From Microbacterium invictum (GTDB lineage: Bacteria > Actinomycetota > Actinomycetes > Actinomycetales > Microbacteriaceae): DNA of 64,000 nt. Below, one piece after another: positions 42,164-51,952 of the stretch (position 1 is the first letter of the stretch; each line of letters starts with the position of its first letter). Under the pieces are notes generated by a model, which saw nothing but the letters and a program-made list of their open reading frames with translations, ran no database searches and had not been told where the DNA came from. Both the position numbers and the translations under genes were made by a program. The stretch is taken from the NCBI RefSeq assembly GCF_014197265.1, contig NZ_JACIFH010000001.1, positions 2,728,001 through 2,792,000 of the forward strand. The letters run 5' to 3'.

Positions 42164-42424
42164 ATGAAGGCTACTCCGATAGAACATGACCTGACGCTGT
42201 GGGTCGAGGGCGACGTGCCGACGCGCATGTTCTATGCGGGCCGACGATGGACCGTCACCGACACGCCCACGCGGCTGCGCGACTCGATCTGGTCCGTCCA
42301 GGCCGGTCATCGCGGTGGTCTCTATGGCTGGCGCTTCCAGGCCACGGACGACGCCGGTGACAGCTTGGTCTTCGACGTCTATCCCGACGCGGATGGTTGG
42401 CACGTGCACCATACGTACGCCTGA
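42164..42424 (+). CDS. Small hypothetical protein, single domain
   Basis: An 86-residue protein rich in Trp and Asp: TLWVEGDVPTRMFYAGRRW, then GLYGWRFQATDDAGDSLVFDVYP. It looks like a compact beta barrel of the DUF6504 type seen in actinobacteria; this resemblance is from memory of the pattern. It is transcribed alone on the plus strand from a leaderless promoter, opposite to the transfer operon. The function is unknown. Confidence 0.6.
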   Translation: MKATPIEHDLTLWVEGDVPTRMFYAGRRWTVTDTPTRLRDSIWSVQAGHRGGLYGWRFQATDDAGDSLVFDVYPDADGWHVHHTYA

Positions 42425-42436
42425 ATGGGCCCGATG

Positions 42437-42800
42437 TCAAGGTGCCCCGGTCAGTGCTCCCGGTTCTACGGCGGCGACGCTGAAGATGGCGATCCACAGC
42501 AGGACGGTGTTCACGACCAACACGAAGATCTGTGAGGCAACCGGCTGTGCATTGTTCTTGTCGGTCAGGCTCTGCCAGAGGATGAACCCACCGAAGGCCA
42601 GCGCGATCAGCAGCGAAACCCAGAGCCGTGTTCCGGAACCGGTGACGTTGCTGACGATGAAGTTGAGGATGACGCCGGCGACCACCGCGACACCGGGGTA
42701 GGTGATGTTCTTCGGATCGAGATAGGTGAATTGCTTTGGTGCATCTGCCGCGATCCCGATGTCCGGTTTCGGGTACGCCAGAAAGTCTCGAAGTGCCATG
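42437..42800 (-). CDS. Small membrane protein of the transfer region
   Basis: A 120-residue protein with a soluble N-terminus and three hydrophobic segments (about 38-55, 62-78 and 88-112). ATG 42800 has GGAGACTGGGG upstream. It is the most downstream gene of the minus-strand transfer block and is separated from ssb by 172 bases. No family is recognised. Confidence 0.55.
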
Positions 42801-42972
42801 ATGATCCCCAGTCTCCTTCGTCTCCGCTCCATTGCGGATCGATGACGCCAGGGTATTCCTCGAAGGCGGTGTAGGGATAGACCACGACCGCTGCACGGCT
42901 CCCTGGCATGCTTGCCGTTCCACGGCAGTGCGGGCGAGAGTACGATGACTCTCGCCCGCACCTGTTGATGGG

Positions 42973-43413
42973 TCAGCGAGCGAACCCTGCGCCGACGGTC
43001 TCCGCCGGTGCGGCTTGCGGCCCCGTTGCAGCGGGGCCGTTAGCTTTTGGGCTGCGGTCGATCCCAACGTCGGCGAACTTGAGCGAGGCGCCGACGTTCT
43101 CGGCGATCACATCGCGCGTCTCCCGGGTCTGACCGGACTCCTTGTCGGTGTAGGTGCCGAATCGGAGCTCGCCGGCGACCACGACGCTGTCGCCCTTGCG
43201 GAGCGACGCCGCGACGTGTCGTGCCTGCTGGTTGAACACGACGACACGGTGGAAGACAGTGCCGGCGTCCTCCCACGTGCCGGTGGTCTCGTTCAGTCGT
43301 CGGTCGTTGATGGCGATCCCGAACCGGGCCCAGTCGGTGCCGTTGTCGCTGCCGCCGTGTTCAGGGTCACTCGTGAGGTTTCCCTCGAGGGTGACGGGGA
43401 TTCTGGTGGTCAT
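42973..43413 (-). CDS. ssb: Single-stranded DNA-binding protein
   Basis: A 146-residue SSB with an OB-fold: PVTLEGNLTSDPEHG, FGIAINDRRLNETTGTWEDA, FHRVVVFNQQARHVAASLRKGDSVVVAGELRFGTY (each under the family pattern). The C-terminus is Ala/Pro-rich and lacks the acidic DDDIPF tip of housekeeping SSB, as is common in element-borne copies. AGGAAGGG precedes ATG 43413. It probably coats the transferred strand during conjugation. Confidence 0.92.
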   Translation of the reverse strand: MTTRIPVTLEGNLTSDPEHGGSDNGTDWARFGIAINDRRLNETTGTWEDAGTVFHRVVVFNQQARHVAASLRKGDSVVVAGELRFGTYTDKESGQTRETRDVIAENVGASLKFADVGIDRSPKANGPAATGPQAAPAETVGAGFAR

Positions 43414-43450
43414 GGTTCCCTTCCTTTCCGGTGTGAGGCGCAGCTGCGCC

Positions 43451-43924
43451 TCAGTTTCCGTGGGCCTGGCTGGTCCACGTGTCCCATTCCTGCTCGTCGG
43501 TCGCCGACTCCCAGGTGCGCGGCTTGCTCGGCCGGTGGCCGTTGTTGCACCCGCCCCCGTAGGCGCGAGAGATGCGGGGGAGTGCGATCGCGAGACGTTC
43601 GTGCCAGCCGATCGGACCGAAGCCGGTGTCGCTGTCGTCGAACGCAGCCTGGTGGGCGATGTGCAGCGCAGAGAGCTCTTCGACGAGCCCTCCGTGTTTC
43701 CACCAGCATTGAGGTATGACGCTGACGGCAACGTTGTAGCGGACGGTCATCCACTCGACCCACTCACGCAACCGGACCCAGGCATCGGCGGCATCGTCAT
43801 CTGCGAGGCCGCGCCAGTTGATGATGCGCGCGCCGAGGGGCTCTGACGAACCGTGCCGGTCGCCGAATCCGAACCCGGCGAGTTCGCGGGCCAGCAGAGC
43901 TTCGACCTCGCCCTGGTCAGACAT
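43451..43924 (-). CDS. DUF4913-like protein
   Basis: A 157-residue protein whose middle (DAWVRLREWVEWMTVRYN, then VIPQCWWKHGGLVEELSALH and QAAFD) is the Trp-rich helical pattern of DUF4913, a domain found in actinobacterial conjugative elements beside VirD4. ATG 43924 is chosen because GGAAGG stands six bases before it. It overlaps the HNH gene upstream by eight bases. The role is unknown. Confidence 0.7.
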   Translation of the reverse strand: MSDQGEVEALLARELAGFGFGDRHGSSEPLGARIINWRGLADDDAADAWVRLREWVEWMTVRYNVAVSVIPQCWWKHGGLVEELSALHIAHQAAFDDSDTGFGPIGWHERLAIALPRISRAYGGGCNNGHRPSKPRTWESATDEQEWDTWTSQAHGN

Positions 43925-44309
43925 GGCCATCCTTCCGGGTGAGTTTCCCCCGCAGTCGGCTGAGAGCCAGTTGCGACGCATCGCGCCGCGACCGCCCCTT
44001 CGCCAGCACGGCGTCGCGGTCGAGAAGCCGGTGCAACAGCTCATGACAGTACGGGTGCATCGGAACGAGATCGTCGTGTTTCTCGAACGCGACCCAGCTC
44101 CCGTCGCGGCGGACAACGCCCCGGTAGTCGAGGTGATGGAGCTCGAGGCTGGCCCTGCTACCGGAAACACCGCACGCGGCGCAGACAAGTGGGCGGCGAA
44201 GCCGAGCGTGGTGCGTGAACCACCGGTCGCGGCGGGCGTGCCAGGCGGGCGAGCGGAGGAACTCGCCGCGATACGCGTTTCGGTAGCCGGATCGGCGCCG
44301 ATTACTCAT
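43917..44309 (-). CDS. HNH-type nuclease domain protein
   Basis: A 130-residue basic protein with an HNH/McrA-like metal site. CAACG (CxxC) is near residue 43, LELHHLDY carries the His pair, and DDLVPMHPYCHELLH completes the zinc and catalytic residues. Overlaps of eight bases at both ends tie it to DUF4913 and to the VirD4 gene. It might nick DNA during transfer or act in entry exclusion; neither is shown. Confidence 0.72.
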   Translation of the reverse strand: MSNRRRSGYRNAYRGEFLRSPAWHARRDRWFTHHARLRRPLVCAACGVSGSRASLELHHLDYRGVVRRDGSWVAFEKHDDLVPMHPYCHELLHRLLDRDAVLAKGRSRRDASQLALSRLRGKLTRKDGHV

Positions 44310-46122
44310 CGGCCACCTCCACCGGCTCGACCACGGGCTCGGATGCCGGTGCCGGTCGCTCGACGCTCTGGAACACGTCCTGCTGCTCGGACTCGGTCGC
44401 GCGCTTCCCGGTTTGGATCGCGCGAGCGTCGCGCCGTTCGTCCCACCCGGCGAGGTCGAGGAGCACGCTTCGCCGGTTGCGGTAGGCGAGAAGGCCGAGA
44501 TTCGGCGGCATCCGCCGAATCTCGTCCACCGACATGAGCGGCAACCGTTCGTTCTGCTCGGACGTGTGATGGCCGGTCTGCTGGGTCGACCAGGACCGCT
44601 GGGTGCGGCGAGTGTCTCTGGTTCCGAGCAGCGCCTCGATGTCGCGGAGATGGTCGACGTGCGATGCACCGCCGAGGAGGACCTTTGCGGTGGCGGCGGC
44701 CCAGATGGTGTCGGCTTCGGCCCGGGACCAGGCGGTCTCTGCCTGGCTGAGGGCTTGGAGGACCACGAACGTGCAGATTCCTCTGCCGCCGCCGTCGGCC
44801 ATGGTGCGGGGGAGGTTGCCCCAGCGGAACATGTTCGCGATCTCGTCGAGGATCAACCCCAGCGGCTGATGAAGCCTCGACCCGGAGGAGGCGAGGGCCT
44901 TCTTGCGCGCGACTTCGACGATGTCGTCGAGCAGTGCGCCGAGGAAGCCGCCCATCGCGGACGCGCCGGACGACGAGCCGATGAGGTACAGGGTGTTGGC
45001 CGATTCCAGGAAGGTGTGCGGGTCGAAGATAGGGTCGCCGGGGCGGGGGAGGAGTGTGTCGCGGATCTGCGGGACGGCGAGTGGTGCGACCGCGCCCTGC
45101 ACGCCGAACCAGATGGAGGAGACGAGCTTCTCGTCTCCGCTGATGGTCGCCTCGAGCGCGTCGCCCCAGCCGGGGGCGCCGTCGGAGCGGAGCACGTCGA
45201 CGGCGGCCCGGGCGAGGGTGGGGCTGGACCCCCAGTCGTAGACGTCGGCGATCGATCTGCCTCCGACGGCGGCGGCGTGCAGCAGCCGGCCGAGGACGAC
45301 GCCGGATGCCTGGGCCCACTCTCCGTTGGTGGTGGACGACCCGAGGGCGGTGCCGGTGATGATCGCGTCGCCGCGCTGCATCGCGACCAGCGGGTCTTCG
45401 CAGCCGGCGAGCGGACTGATGCGGATCGTGTCGCGGACGCCCGCGAGCCCCTGCGGGTCGAAGACGTGGACGTCGCCGCGCTGCTGCCGCATCCGCATCG
45501 TCGCGGTGAGGTTGTCGTTGGTGGTGGAGGTGGTGATGAGCGGGCCCGACCAATCGAGGATCGCCGAGATCAGAACTCGGTACCCCTTGCCCGACCGGGG
45601 CGGTCCTTCGAGCGCGACGGAGTCTTCGATCGAGACGAACACGTCCATGCCCCGGGACCTGCCGACCCGCCACCCGACGTCGGTGGGTGCCGGATGCCGC
45701 AGCCCCGGGCGCAGCTGGCCGGCGCGGCGCAGCACGGCCCGAGCCGACAGGTGCGCGCGGATCTCGGAGGCCGGCGCGAAACCGGGGCGGGCTCGCAGGT
45801 CGGTGAGGAACCACTGGTCGGACTGCCGGTATCGCTGCCACAGCATCCACCCCAGACCGGCGAGGGTGATTAGCAGGAGTGCGAGGACGAGGTCGGCCAC
45901 CCGGATCTGCCACACCGGCAGGTCGCAGCCGGCCGGCGCCGCATAGGCGGTGGGGTCGCCGGTGGTGGCCAGGACGAGTCCGGAGAAGATGCCGGCGGGT
46001 TCGGGACGTGCGCCGCAGATGAGGTGAGTGAGGGTCTCGGCGATCAGGTTGAGCGCGAAGCTCAGCACCAGTCCGATCGCGACGAGGACCGCGATGACTT
46101 TTCCCCACAGCCCATCGTTCAT
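44302..46122 (-). CDS. VirD4/TraG type IV coupling ATPase
   Basis: A 606-residue coupling protein linking the relaxosome to the secretion channel. Two N-terminal membrane helices (about 8-30 and 74-95) anchor it. Walker A GPPRSGKG is at 173-180 and the Walker B LGLILDEIANM near 410. Later motifs VVLQALSQAETAW and MSVDEIRRMPPNLGLL fit TraG/TraD enzymes. The C-terminal tail is acidic and Pro/Glu-rich, where accessory proteins usually dock. It lies 13 bases downstream of the ParA-like ATPase gene. Confidence 0.9.
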   Translation of the reverse strand: MNDGLWGKVIAVLVAIGLVLSFALNLIAETLTHLICGARPEPAGIFSGLVLATTGDPTAYAAPAGCDLPVWQIRVADLVLALLLITLAGLGWMLWQRYRQSDQWFLTDLRARPGFAPASEIRAHLSARAVLRRAGQLRPGLRHPAPTDVGWRVGRSRGMDVFVSIEDSVALEGPPRSGKGYRVLISAILDWSGPLITTSTTNDNLTATMRMRQQRGDVHVFDPQGLAGVRDTIRISPLAGCEDPLVAMQRGDAIITGTALGSSTTNGEWAQASGVVLGRLLHAAAVGGRSIADVYDWGSSPTLARAAVDVLRSDGAPGWGDALEATISGDEKLVSSIWFGVQGAVAPLAVPQIRDTLLPRPGDPIFDPHTFLESANTLYLIGSSSGASAMGGFLGALLDDIVEVARKKALASSGSRLHQPLGLILDEIANMFRWGNLPRTMADGGGRGICTFVVLQALSQAETAWSRAEADTIWAAATAKVLLGGASHVDHLRDIEALLGTRDTRRTQRSWSTQQTGHHTSEQNERLPLMSVDEIRRMPPNLGLLAYRNRRSVLLDLAGWDERRDARAIQTGKRATESEQQDVFQSVERPAPASEPVVEPVEVADE

Positions 46123-46135
46123 GATCCGTCACTCC

Positions 46136-47419
46136 TCAGAGCCCGTCGGCAGCCGCCGCAGCGACGCGGAGCCACGCATCTTTGGTGGCGGGTCGGAGGT
46201 TGTCGAACCTGAGCTGCCCGGATTTCAGTGCGGGGTCGAACGGCACCGTCTCCACTGCCCGTACGAGCCCGTCGAACCCGGCCGCGATCGTCCGGACCGT
46301 GCCGGCTTCGGCGGGCTCGGACTGGGTGACGACGACCACGGCGTTCTCCGCGAGGGCGGCGGAGCGTTCGTCGCGACCGCGCAGCGCCTCGAGGAGAAGC
46401 GCGGCGGACTCTGCGGATTCCGGCGCAGCGAGCGTAGAAAGCACCAGCTGCCCGGTCGAGTCGATCATGCGGATCCACCGGTCTGCGGATTCGTCGTTGC
46501 CGGAGTCGAACACGACGAGCCGGTAGTATCGGGCGCCGACCTGACGCAGCAAATCGAACTGGGCGCCGTCGAGGCGTTGATCGGTGGCGAGCAGCTCCGG
46601 GTTGGAGCGGAGCACGTCGTACCGGTCGGCGCCCTGGTGGTGCACATAGCGGGCGATGTCGCTGATTCCGGCGGTGGGGGCGAGGAGGTCGTCGGTCCGG
46701 GGAAGCAGGTCGCGGACGGTGGTGTCGTACAGTCCGGTCTCGGTGCGCCAGCCCAACGTGCCGCGGGTGTCGTTGTTGTCCCAGGCGAGCACATTCCCGC
46801 CGCCGTGGCGGGCGTAGACGGCGGCGAGCATCGCGGTCGTCATCGTCTTCCCGACGCCGCCCTTGCCGTTCACGACCGCGATGGTGCGGCATCCCGCCCA
46901 GTGCCGGGACACGGCGTCGACCCACCCAGCCCGCGCCGTTTCGTACGCAGACCGCTCGACGGGCACGCCGAGTCTTGCGAGCAGGCCTCGCCATCCGGAC
47001 TGCGCGGCCACTGCCGGGCCAGGGTCGCTGATGAACGAGATCCGCTCCTGCTCCACGGGGTGCACCGCTGCGTGTGACCCTCTGCGGGTGGCGGCGGTGG
47101 GTGCCGTGTCGGGGGCGGATGCCGGGAGCTCGGATGCCGCGGGTACAGCGCCCGTGGCATCCGCTCGCGCAGTCTTCTCGACGGCGGTGAGCGCGCCGTC
47201 ACCGGTGACGAGGAGGTGGTGGTCGCCGCGGTCGCCACTGGTGACCAGCTCGACGGGCCCGCCGGTACGGCGAGCTTCATCGGTCGCACGCCGGATGATG
47301 GCCTGCCGGATGTCGCCGTCGCCACCGGCGACGTGTTCGCGTCGCCCGTCGGGTGCAGTGAAGATCGCGACCCCATCGGTGACGGTCGCGTAGGTGCGGG
47401 GGTGCTCGGTGAGGGTCAT
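46136..47419 (-). CDS. ParA/MinD-like ATPase of the transfer operon
   Basis: A 427-residue protein. Residues 1-130 are a variable region with a Pro/Ala linker, and the rest is a deviant-Walker ATPase (GKGGVGKT at 185-192, then LAWDNNDTRGTLGWRTE and RLVVFDSGNDES). This class occurs in actinobacterial secretion and conjugation loci, where it probably positions the machinery at the membrane. It is separate from the partition parA at 22729. The start overlaps the virB4 stop by four bases. Confidence 0.82.
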   Translation of the reverse strand: MTLTEHPRTYATVTDGVAIFTAPDGRREHVAGGDGDIRQAIIRRATDEARRTGGPVELVTSGDRGDHHLLVTGDGALTAVEKTARADATGAVPAASELPASAPDTAPTAATRRGSHAAVHPVEQERISFISDPGPAVAAQSGWRGLLARLGVPVERSAYETARAGWVDAVSRHWAGCRTIAVVNGKGGVGKTMTTAMLAAVYARHGGGNVLAWDNNDTRGTLGWRTETGLYDTTVRDLLPRTDDLLAPTAGISDIARYVHHQGADRYDVLRSNPELLATDQRLDGAQFDLLRQVGARYYRLVVFDSGNDESADRWIRMIDSTGQLVLSTLAAPESAESAALLLEALRGRDERSAALAENAVVVVTQSEPAEAGTVRTIAAGFDGLVRAVETVPFDPALKSGQLRFDNLRPATKDAWLRVAAAAADGL

Positions 47420-49023
47420 GACATCTCCTTCATGGTGTTCAGCCAGCCATCCAAGTCCGCATCGGCGGCGGCGCGGCCCTGGGCGGGCTCGGTCACCTCG
47501 GGCCAGAGTGAGTCCAGCTCGCCGCTGGTGAACGGATCATCCGGCGCTCCCGGGCTGAGAGCGTCGTCGGTCTGGAACAGGTCGAACTCCCACGGGGTGG
47601 AGGTGGAGAAGCAGTCCACGAGGTAGGAGTACTGGCCGACGTAGGCGATGAACTCGCCCTTGCGCAGCTGCCGCGCCATCTCCACATGTGGGGCGGGCAT
47701 GTTCAGCCGCTGCCCGAGCGCCTGCTGCTCTTGGTGGTTGGAGCGGAAGATGAACTTGTTCTCGATGTCACCGACGATCGAGTAGGCGAGGTTGCGTTCT
47801 TGCGAGTCGGCTTCGCCGACGGCGTCGAGGTCGCCCATCTTGTGCAGGATGACGATGTTGCTGATCCCGTAGTGGCGGCTGAGTTTCAGCCACTGCTGGT
47901 ACATCTGCAGCGACGCGAGCGAGGTCATGTCTCGCCACCCCTCCTCGCGGATGACGTAGCGGGTGCGGCGTGCGGAACGGTCGGAGACGACCGCCTGAAT
48001 CCACGCGGTCGTGCACACCTGCGTCAGCTGAGCGACCAGGTCGCCGCGCGCGAACAGCTCTGACGTGTCGACGACAACGATCGGCGCCTGCTCATCGAAC
48101 GAGACCGTCGATTCGTCTTCGAACAGGCCCGACAGGTCGCCGTCGACGAACCGGCGCAGCACGAACCGGGGTTGCACGGCTGCTTCGGCGAGCCGGAAGT
48201 CGCCGGCCTGGTCCGCCACGATGATCCCGAGCTGTTCATACACGCCACGCAAGGTCGGCATGTCGCGCGTGGCGGTGATGCACCGGTGGAGGGCATCGTG
48301 GATCGCCGCGTGCTCGACCGCGGTCAATCGGGTGCCGCCGAGAGCCATCTGCACGAGCGATATCAGGGTGGCGATACGGCGCTGCTTGACCATCTGCTCG
48401 TGCTGTTCGTCGGTCGCCGACGTGCGCCGCGGGCCCCGGTCCAGAGGGTTCAACCGTGCCGTGGTTCCGCCGCCGAGTCGGATCACGGTCCCGCCGGGGA
48501 TCGCCTCGGCCACCGCGACCCATTCCCCTTTCGCATCGGAGGGGACGACCGCGCAGTGTCCGAACGCGATCGACCGGGTCACCAGGGTCTTCACGGTGGC
48601 GGACTTGCCCGACCGGTACGCGCCCAGCACGAGCACATTGGTCGAGAACGTGCCCCGGTCGGACGTGTCGGCGTAGGCGTCCCAGGGGGAGAAGTGCCAA
48701 AGCGCATCGGCATTCAGGTCGACCCCGACGATGGGGCCGGCGTGACCGAGGCCTGCGTCGGCGACGAAGGGGTAGATGCCGGCGATGTGCTGCGATGTCG
48801 CCTGATGGGCCGGCACCACCGCGGCCCCGAGATTCCAGTACCCGCCTTCGGCGATGCCCGGCCCGAACGCTCCCGCGACGGCCGGCTCGGGCAGCGCCCG
48901 CTCCCGCCTGGTCGAGGGGGTGGGTGAGCCATTACGAGAGGCGGCCGCGACCTCGCGGCGCAGCGCACGCCGGCCGTTCCGGTCCAGGTCGCCAGGCTCG
49001 AACACGAACGCGCTGCGGGCCAT
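47416..49023 (-). CDS. VirB4-like type IV secretion ATPase
   Basis: A 535-residue ATPase of the VirB4/TraC group. Walker A GAYRSGKS is at 134-141. The Walker B region has PIVVVDTSELF. The late motif LHKMGDLDAVGEADS is followed by RSNHQEQQALGQRLNMP, typical of actinobacterial VirB4 with SCO6880-type partners. It lacks the long N-terminal domain of classic VirB4, which is supplied by the separate SCO6880-family protein upstream. ATG 49023 overlaps that gene's stop. Confidence 0.85.
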   Translation of the reverse strand: MARSAFVFEPGDLDRNGRRALRREVAAASRNGSPTPSTRRERALPEPAVAGAFGPGIAEGGYWNLGAAVVPAHQATSQHIAGIYPFVADAGLGHAGPIVGVDLNADALWHFSPWDAYADTSDRGTFSTNVLVLGAYRSGKSATVKTLVTRSIAFGHCAVVPSDAKGEWVAVAEAIPGGTVIRLGGGTTARLNPLDRGPRRTSATDEQHEQMVKQRRIATLISLVQMALGGTRLTAVEHAAIHDALHRCITATRDMPTLRGVYEQLGIIVADQAGDFRLAEAAVQPRFVLRRFVDGDLSGLFEDESTVSFDEQAPIVVVDTSELFARGDLVAQLTQVCTTAWIQAVVSDRSARRTRYVIREEGWRDMTSLASLQMYQQWLKLSRHYGISNIVILHKMGDLDAVGEADSQERNLAYSIVGDIENKFIFRSNHQEQQALGQRLNMPAPHVEMARQLRKGEFIAYVGQYSYLVDCFSTSTPWEFDLFQTDDALSPGAPDDPFTSGELDSLWPEVTEPAQGRAAADADLDGWLNTMKEMS

Positions 49024-50519
49024 CACTTCATCCCCAGCCCGACCGGGAGCGCATTGACCAGGAGAGCTTCGGCTTGCTGGCAGTAGAGGATCTGTCCTTC
49101 CATGCCCGCGCGGGAGAGGGCATTGCGCGCGCCGGCGACGGCGAGGTCGAGGTGTTCGTCGTCGGATGCGGTGATAGTGAGGTATCCGCCGTAGCGGAAC
49201 TCGCCATGTCCCCCCACGATCTCCTGCTCCTGCTTCTCGAGGGCGCGCCAGTCGGCGGCGTCCGCGGCAGATCCGTCAGCGCTGCGCTTGGCGCGCAACT
49301 TTTCATTTCCCCGCCACACCTTCTTCTCGTCCCGGATGCGCTTGAGTGCCCGGTTCACCGGCACCGGGGTGAGGATGAGCGAGAAGATGTGGGTGACGGC
49401 TTCCCCTGTTCCTGGCTGCCGGGCGAACACGAGTGGGGACACGAAGCCGACGGGGGCGTCGGCGCGGGGCCATTCGTGGACCCACATTGTGGTGTGGACG
49501 CCGCTGTCGGTGTAGACGACACCGTTACGGCCCTTCGGCTCTTCGAGGTACATTGGTCCGATTCCCGCGGCATCCACACCGGCATCCGCTCCGGTGCGGT
49601 TCTGCACGGTTGCGGCGTACGCCGGGTCGAACGCCACCCGGGCGAGGGCGGCGATCTCCCGCGGGTCCAGCCATCGCCGCACTTTCACGCGGGCTGCGGC
49701 CAGAGCGTCGGCGAGGTTGCCGGCCTCGATGACAGCAAGCGCGACAACGGCCTCCTTTCCGCCGCCGAGCGACTTCAGCTGTGCCCCAAGCGCCACCAGA
49801 TCGAGGGTGAAGGTGAGGTAGTTGCGGTGGGCGACGGCGAACTGCTCCGCCCGGTCCATCACCTCCGAGTAGTTCTTCGCCACCGGCGACGCAGCACTCA
49901 GATCGTGGCGAGCCCGGACGGTGTCGTAGTGGTCGCGGGCGGGGCGGATCGTGGTCGGGAGCGTCCGCTCCTGCAGCGTCACCCGTTTGATCCCGGGTCG
50001 CTGTGTGAAGGACGCGAGCACCTGTGACCATTGTTGGGCGAGGTCGAATCGTTCTGGGGTGTCTTGCATGAGGAATCCCTGCACCTCGAGCTCCGCGGTC
50101 ACCGACACCGTCCGGTTGCGCGGGTCGTAGACGCACGCCATCCCGTCCGCCTCCCACAGTTGAATCGACGCCCGCACGCCCGGCAGGTTCAGTGTGCCGG
50201 CCAGATGCGTGCCCTCGGGACGGTACCGATGTGTGGTGGCGCCGACGGTGTGCCGCAGCTGTTTCATCACCCACATGCCCGCGATTCGTGGTGCGGAGAT
50301 CCCATGGATGGTCGCGATCGCCGCCGCCCCCAGGCCCAGGTACAGCGGCGCCGAGTACAGCAGTCCGAGCGGCCCGAACCGATTCACCGCGATCAGCAGG
50401 ATCAGCCCGGCGGCGGCGAGGAACCCGAGTTGCCATCCGTCCAGACCAAGCACGACGCCCTGCCGCGAGCGGCGGGGAAGTCGGACCGGACGAATGTGCT
50501 CGAGCGGTGTGCTGGTCAT
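49023..50519 (-). CDS. SCO6880-family type IV secretion membrane protein
   Basis: A 498-residue protein with two close membrane helices near the N-terminus (about 30-75) and a large cytoplasmic part. It has the layout of the SCO6880 family: the PrgI-like membrane part plus the VirB4 N-terminal-like domain. Segments such as GTLNLPGVRASIQLWEADG and HTTMWVHEWPRADAPVGF fit that family. It probably forms the inner-membrane base with VirB4. Four-base overlaps connect it to both neighbours. Confidence 0.82.
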   Translation of the reverse strand: MTSTPLEHIRPVRLPRRSRQGVVLGLDGWQLGFLAAAGLILLIAVNRFGPLGLLYSAPLYLGLGAAAIATIHGISAPRIAGMWVMKQLRHTVGATTHRYRPEGTHLAGTLNLPGVRASIQLWEADGMACVYDPRNRTVSVTAELEVQGFLMQDTPERFDLAQQWSQVLASFTQRPGIKRVTLQERTLPTTIRPARDHYDTVRARHDLSAASPVAKNYSEVMDRAEQFAVAHRNYLTFTLDLVALGAQLKSLGGGKEAVVALAVIEAGNLADALAAARVKVRRWLDPREIAALARVAFDPAYAATVQNRTGADAGVDAAGIGPMYLEEPKGRNGVVYTDSGVHTTMWVHEWPRADAPVGFVSPLVFARQPGTGEAVTHIFSLILTPVPVNRALKRIRDEKKVWRGNEKLRAKRSADGSAADAADWRALEKQEQEIVGGHGEFRYGGYLTITASDDEHLDLAVAGARNALSRAGMEGQILYCQQAEALLVNALPVGLGMK

Positions 50520-51952
50520 GACTCATTCCTTCCACCCGCGGCAGCGGGGGCACTGGCTGGCGGCGCGGATGCCGCGGGCGTACGTGATGACGATGACGGC
50601 GGGGCCGTCGTCGAGGTCGAAGAGCGTGCGGTGCTCGTGCGGACGGGCGTCGACGCGCCGCGCACGGACGATGCCGCACCGGTCCTTGATGCCGCGGAAG
50701 TCGCGCGCGCGGTCCCACCGGATTGCGATGCGCCCATCCCGGCGGGGGTCGCACCCACTCGGCTGGGGATTGAGATGGCGGTGTGGGCGCCGCGAGAGAC
50801 CATGCCGCCGGCGTGCGATGCCGCGGCCGATCCGATCGAGTCGGCCGCGACGCCGCCGACGAAGCTGAACAACCCGAAGATCGCGAACGGCGCGAAGGCA
50901 ACGAGCACGAGACCGACCAGAAGCGGCCACGACTGCGGATCCCAGATCGTCTGCACTCCCGCGAGGCCGTTGATGATGAGGGTGACGAACCCGATCGTGA
51001 GCGGACCGGTCAACAGCAGCACGACCACGGCCGACACATACCGGACGACCCACTGCGGCCCGATGCCGCGGACGGGGAACACCATCCACGCGATGGGACC
51101 CACCATGATCAGTGCGGCCAGCACGATGTTGCGGAACGCGAAGACCAACATGAGCAGGAGCATGGCGACCATCAGCAGCCCATGGATGATGAACGCGAAG
51201 AAGTAGTTTGCCTCGCCGCCGGCCCAGGTCACCTTCTGCAGAGTCGCGAACAGGGTGACCACGCCGTCTCGGCCCAGGATGTACCAGGTGAGGTCGTCGA
51301 TCGCGTTCAGCACGTGTCCGATCAGCCACAAGGTCAGCGAAATGGCCGGGACGGCGATGAAGCTTCGGACAATGGCGCCGACCAGTTCGCTGCGGTCCCC
51401 GGAGACGACTGCTGAGGTGATCGCCCACACCATCGAGACGAACAGCACGATCAGTACCGCCCACGCCCAGAAGGACCACTCGCCGGTCGCGGCGTCCCAG
51501 AGCGCGGTCGTCGTGTCGAATCGCATGTTCTCGGCGACCGTGAACATCATCGCGGTGGCTCCCAGTGCCATGCCGCGACCGGCATTCTCGAAAGTCATGC
51601 ACACGACATCGCCGAGACTGCAGCCGTACGCCACGATCGCCTCGCGACCGCCCGCGGACCGCACCGCATTCTCGTGCCCAGCGAATGTGGTGCACACCGT
51701 GGTGTTCTCATCGCCGTAGATCACCCAGCGGAAGCACTTCTGCGCGCTGATCTGCGCGGCATCATCGGGCGTGCAGGTGACTTGCCCACCCGACTCTCGG
51801 CAGTTGACCGGGAATGCGGGCCCTGACCATGACTCCCCCGAGACTTCTACAGCCATGGGGACCGGTTCGGCCGCGAGGGCAGGAGTGAGCGCGCCCACGC
51901 CGGCGAGGATGCCGACGACGGTGCCGATGATGAGGGCGCGCACGGTTCGCAT
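50516..51952 (-). CDS. VirB6/TrbL-like inner-membrane channel protein
   Basis: A 478-residue protein with a signal peptide (ending PALAAEP), an exported Cys-containing N-domain (about 30-140), and five to six membrane helices (about 150-400). A long Ser/Thr/Ala/Pro-rich tail follows. The topology matches VirB6/TrbL channel proteins. Four cysteines in the exported domain may form disulfides. ATG 51952 coincides with the stop region of the pilin-like gene, so translation is coupled. Confidence 0.78.
   Translation of the reverse strand: MRTVRALIIGTVVGILAGVGALTPALAAEPVPMAVEVSGESWSGPAFPVNCRESGGQVTCTPDDAAQISAQKCFRWVIYGDENTTVCTTFAGHENAVRSAGGREAIVAYGCSLGDVVCMTFENAGRGMALGATAMMFTVAENMRFDTTTALWDAATGEWSFWAWAVLIVLFVSMVWAITSAVVSGDRSELVGAIVRSFIAVPAISLTLWLIGHVLNAIDDLTWYILGRDGVVTLFATLQKVTWAGGEANYFFAFIIHGLLMVAMLLLMLVFAFRNIVLAALIMVGPIAWMVFPVRGIGPQWVVRYVSAVVVLLLTGPLTIGFVTLIINGLAGVQTIWDPQSWPLLVGLVLVAFAPFAIFGLFSFVGGVAADSIGSAAASHAGGMVSRGAHTAISIPSRVGATPAGMGASQSGGTARATSAASRTGAASSVRGASTPVRTSTARSSTSTTAPPSSSSRTPAASAPPASAPAAAGGRNES

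Noticed and set aside
44413..45873. A 486-codon plus-strand frame over virD4
   Set aside because: Shadow of virD4; its Gly/Val/Arg/Asp-rich composition has no domain signals.
46136..47419. Second plasmid partition ATPase
   Set aside because: The ATPase core fits ParA, but the long N-terminal region and position between virD4 and virB4 point to a transfer-operon role; no parB follows it.
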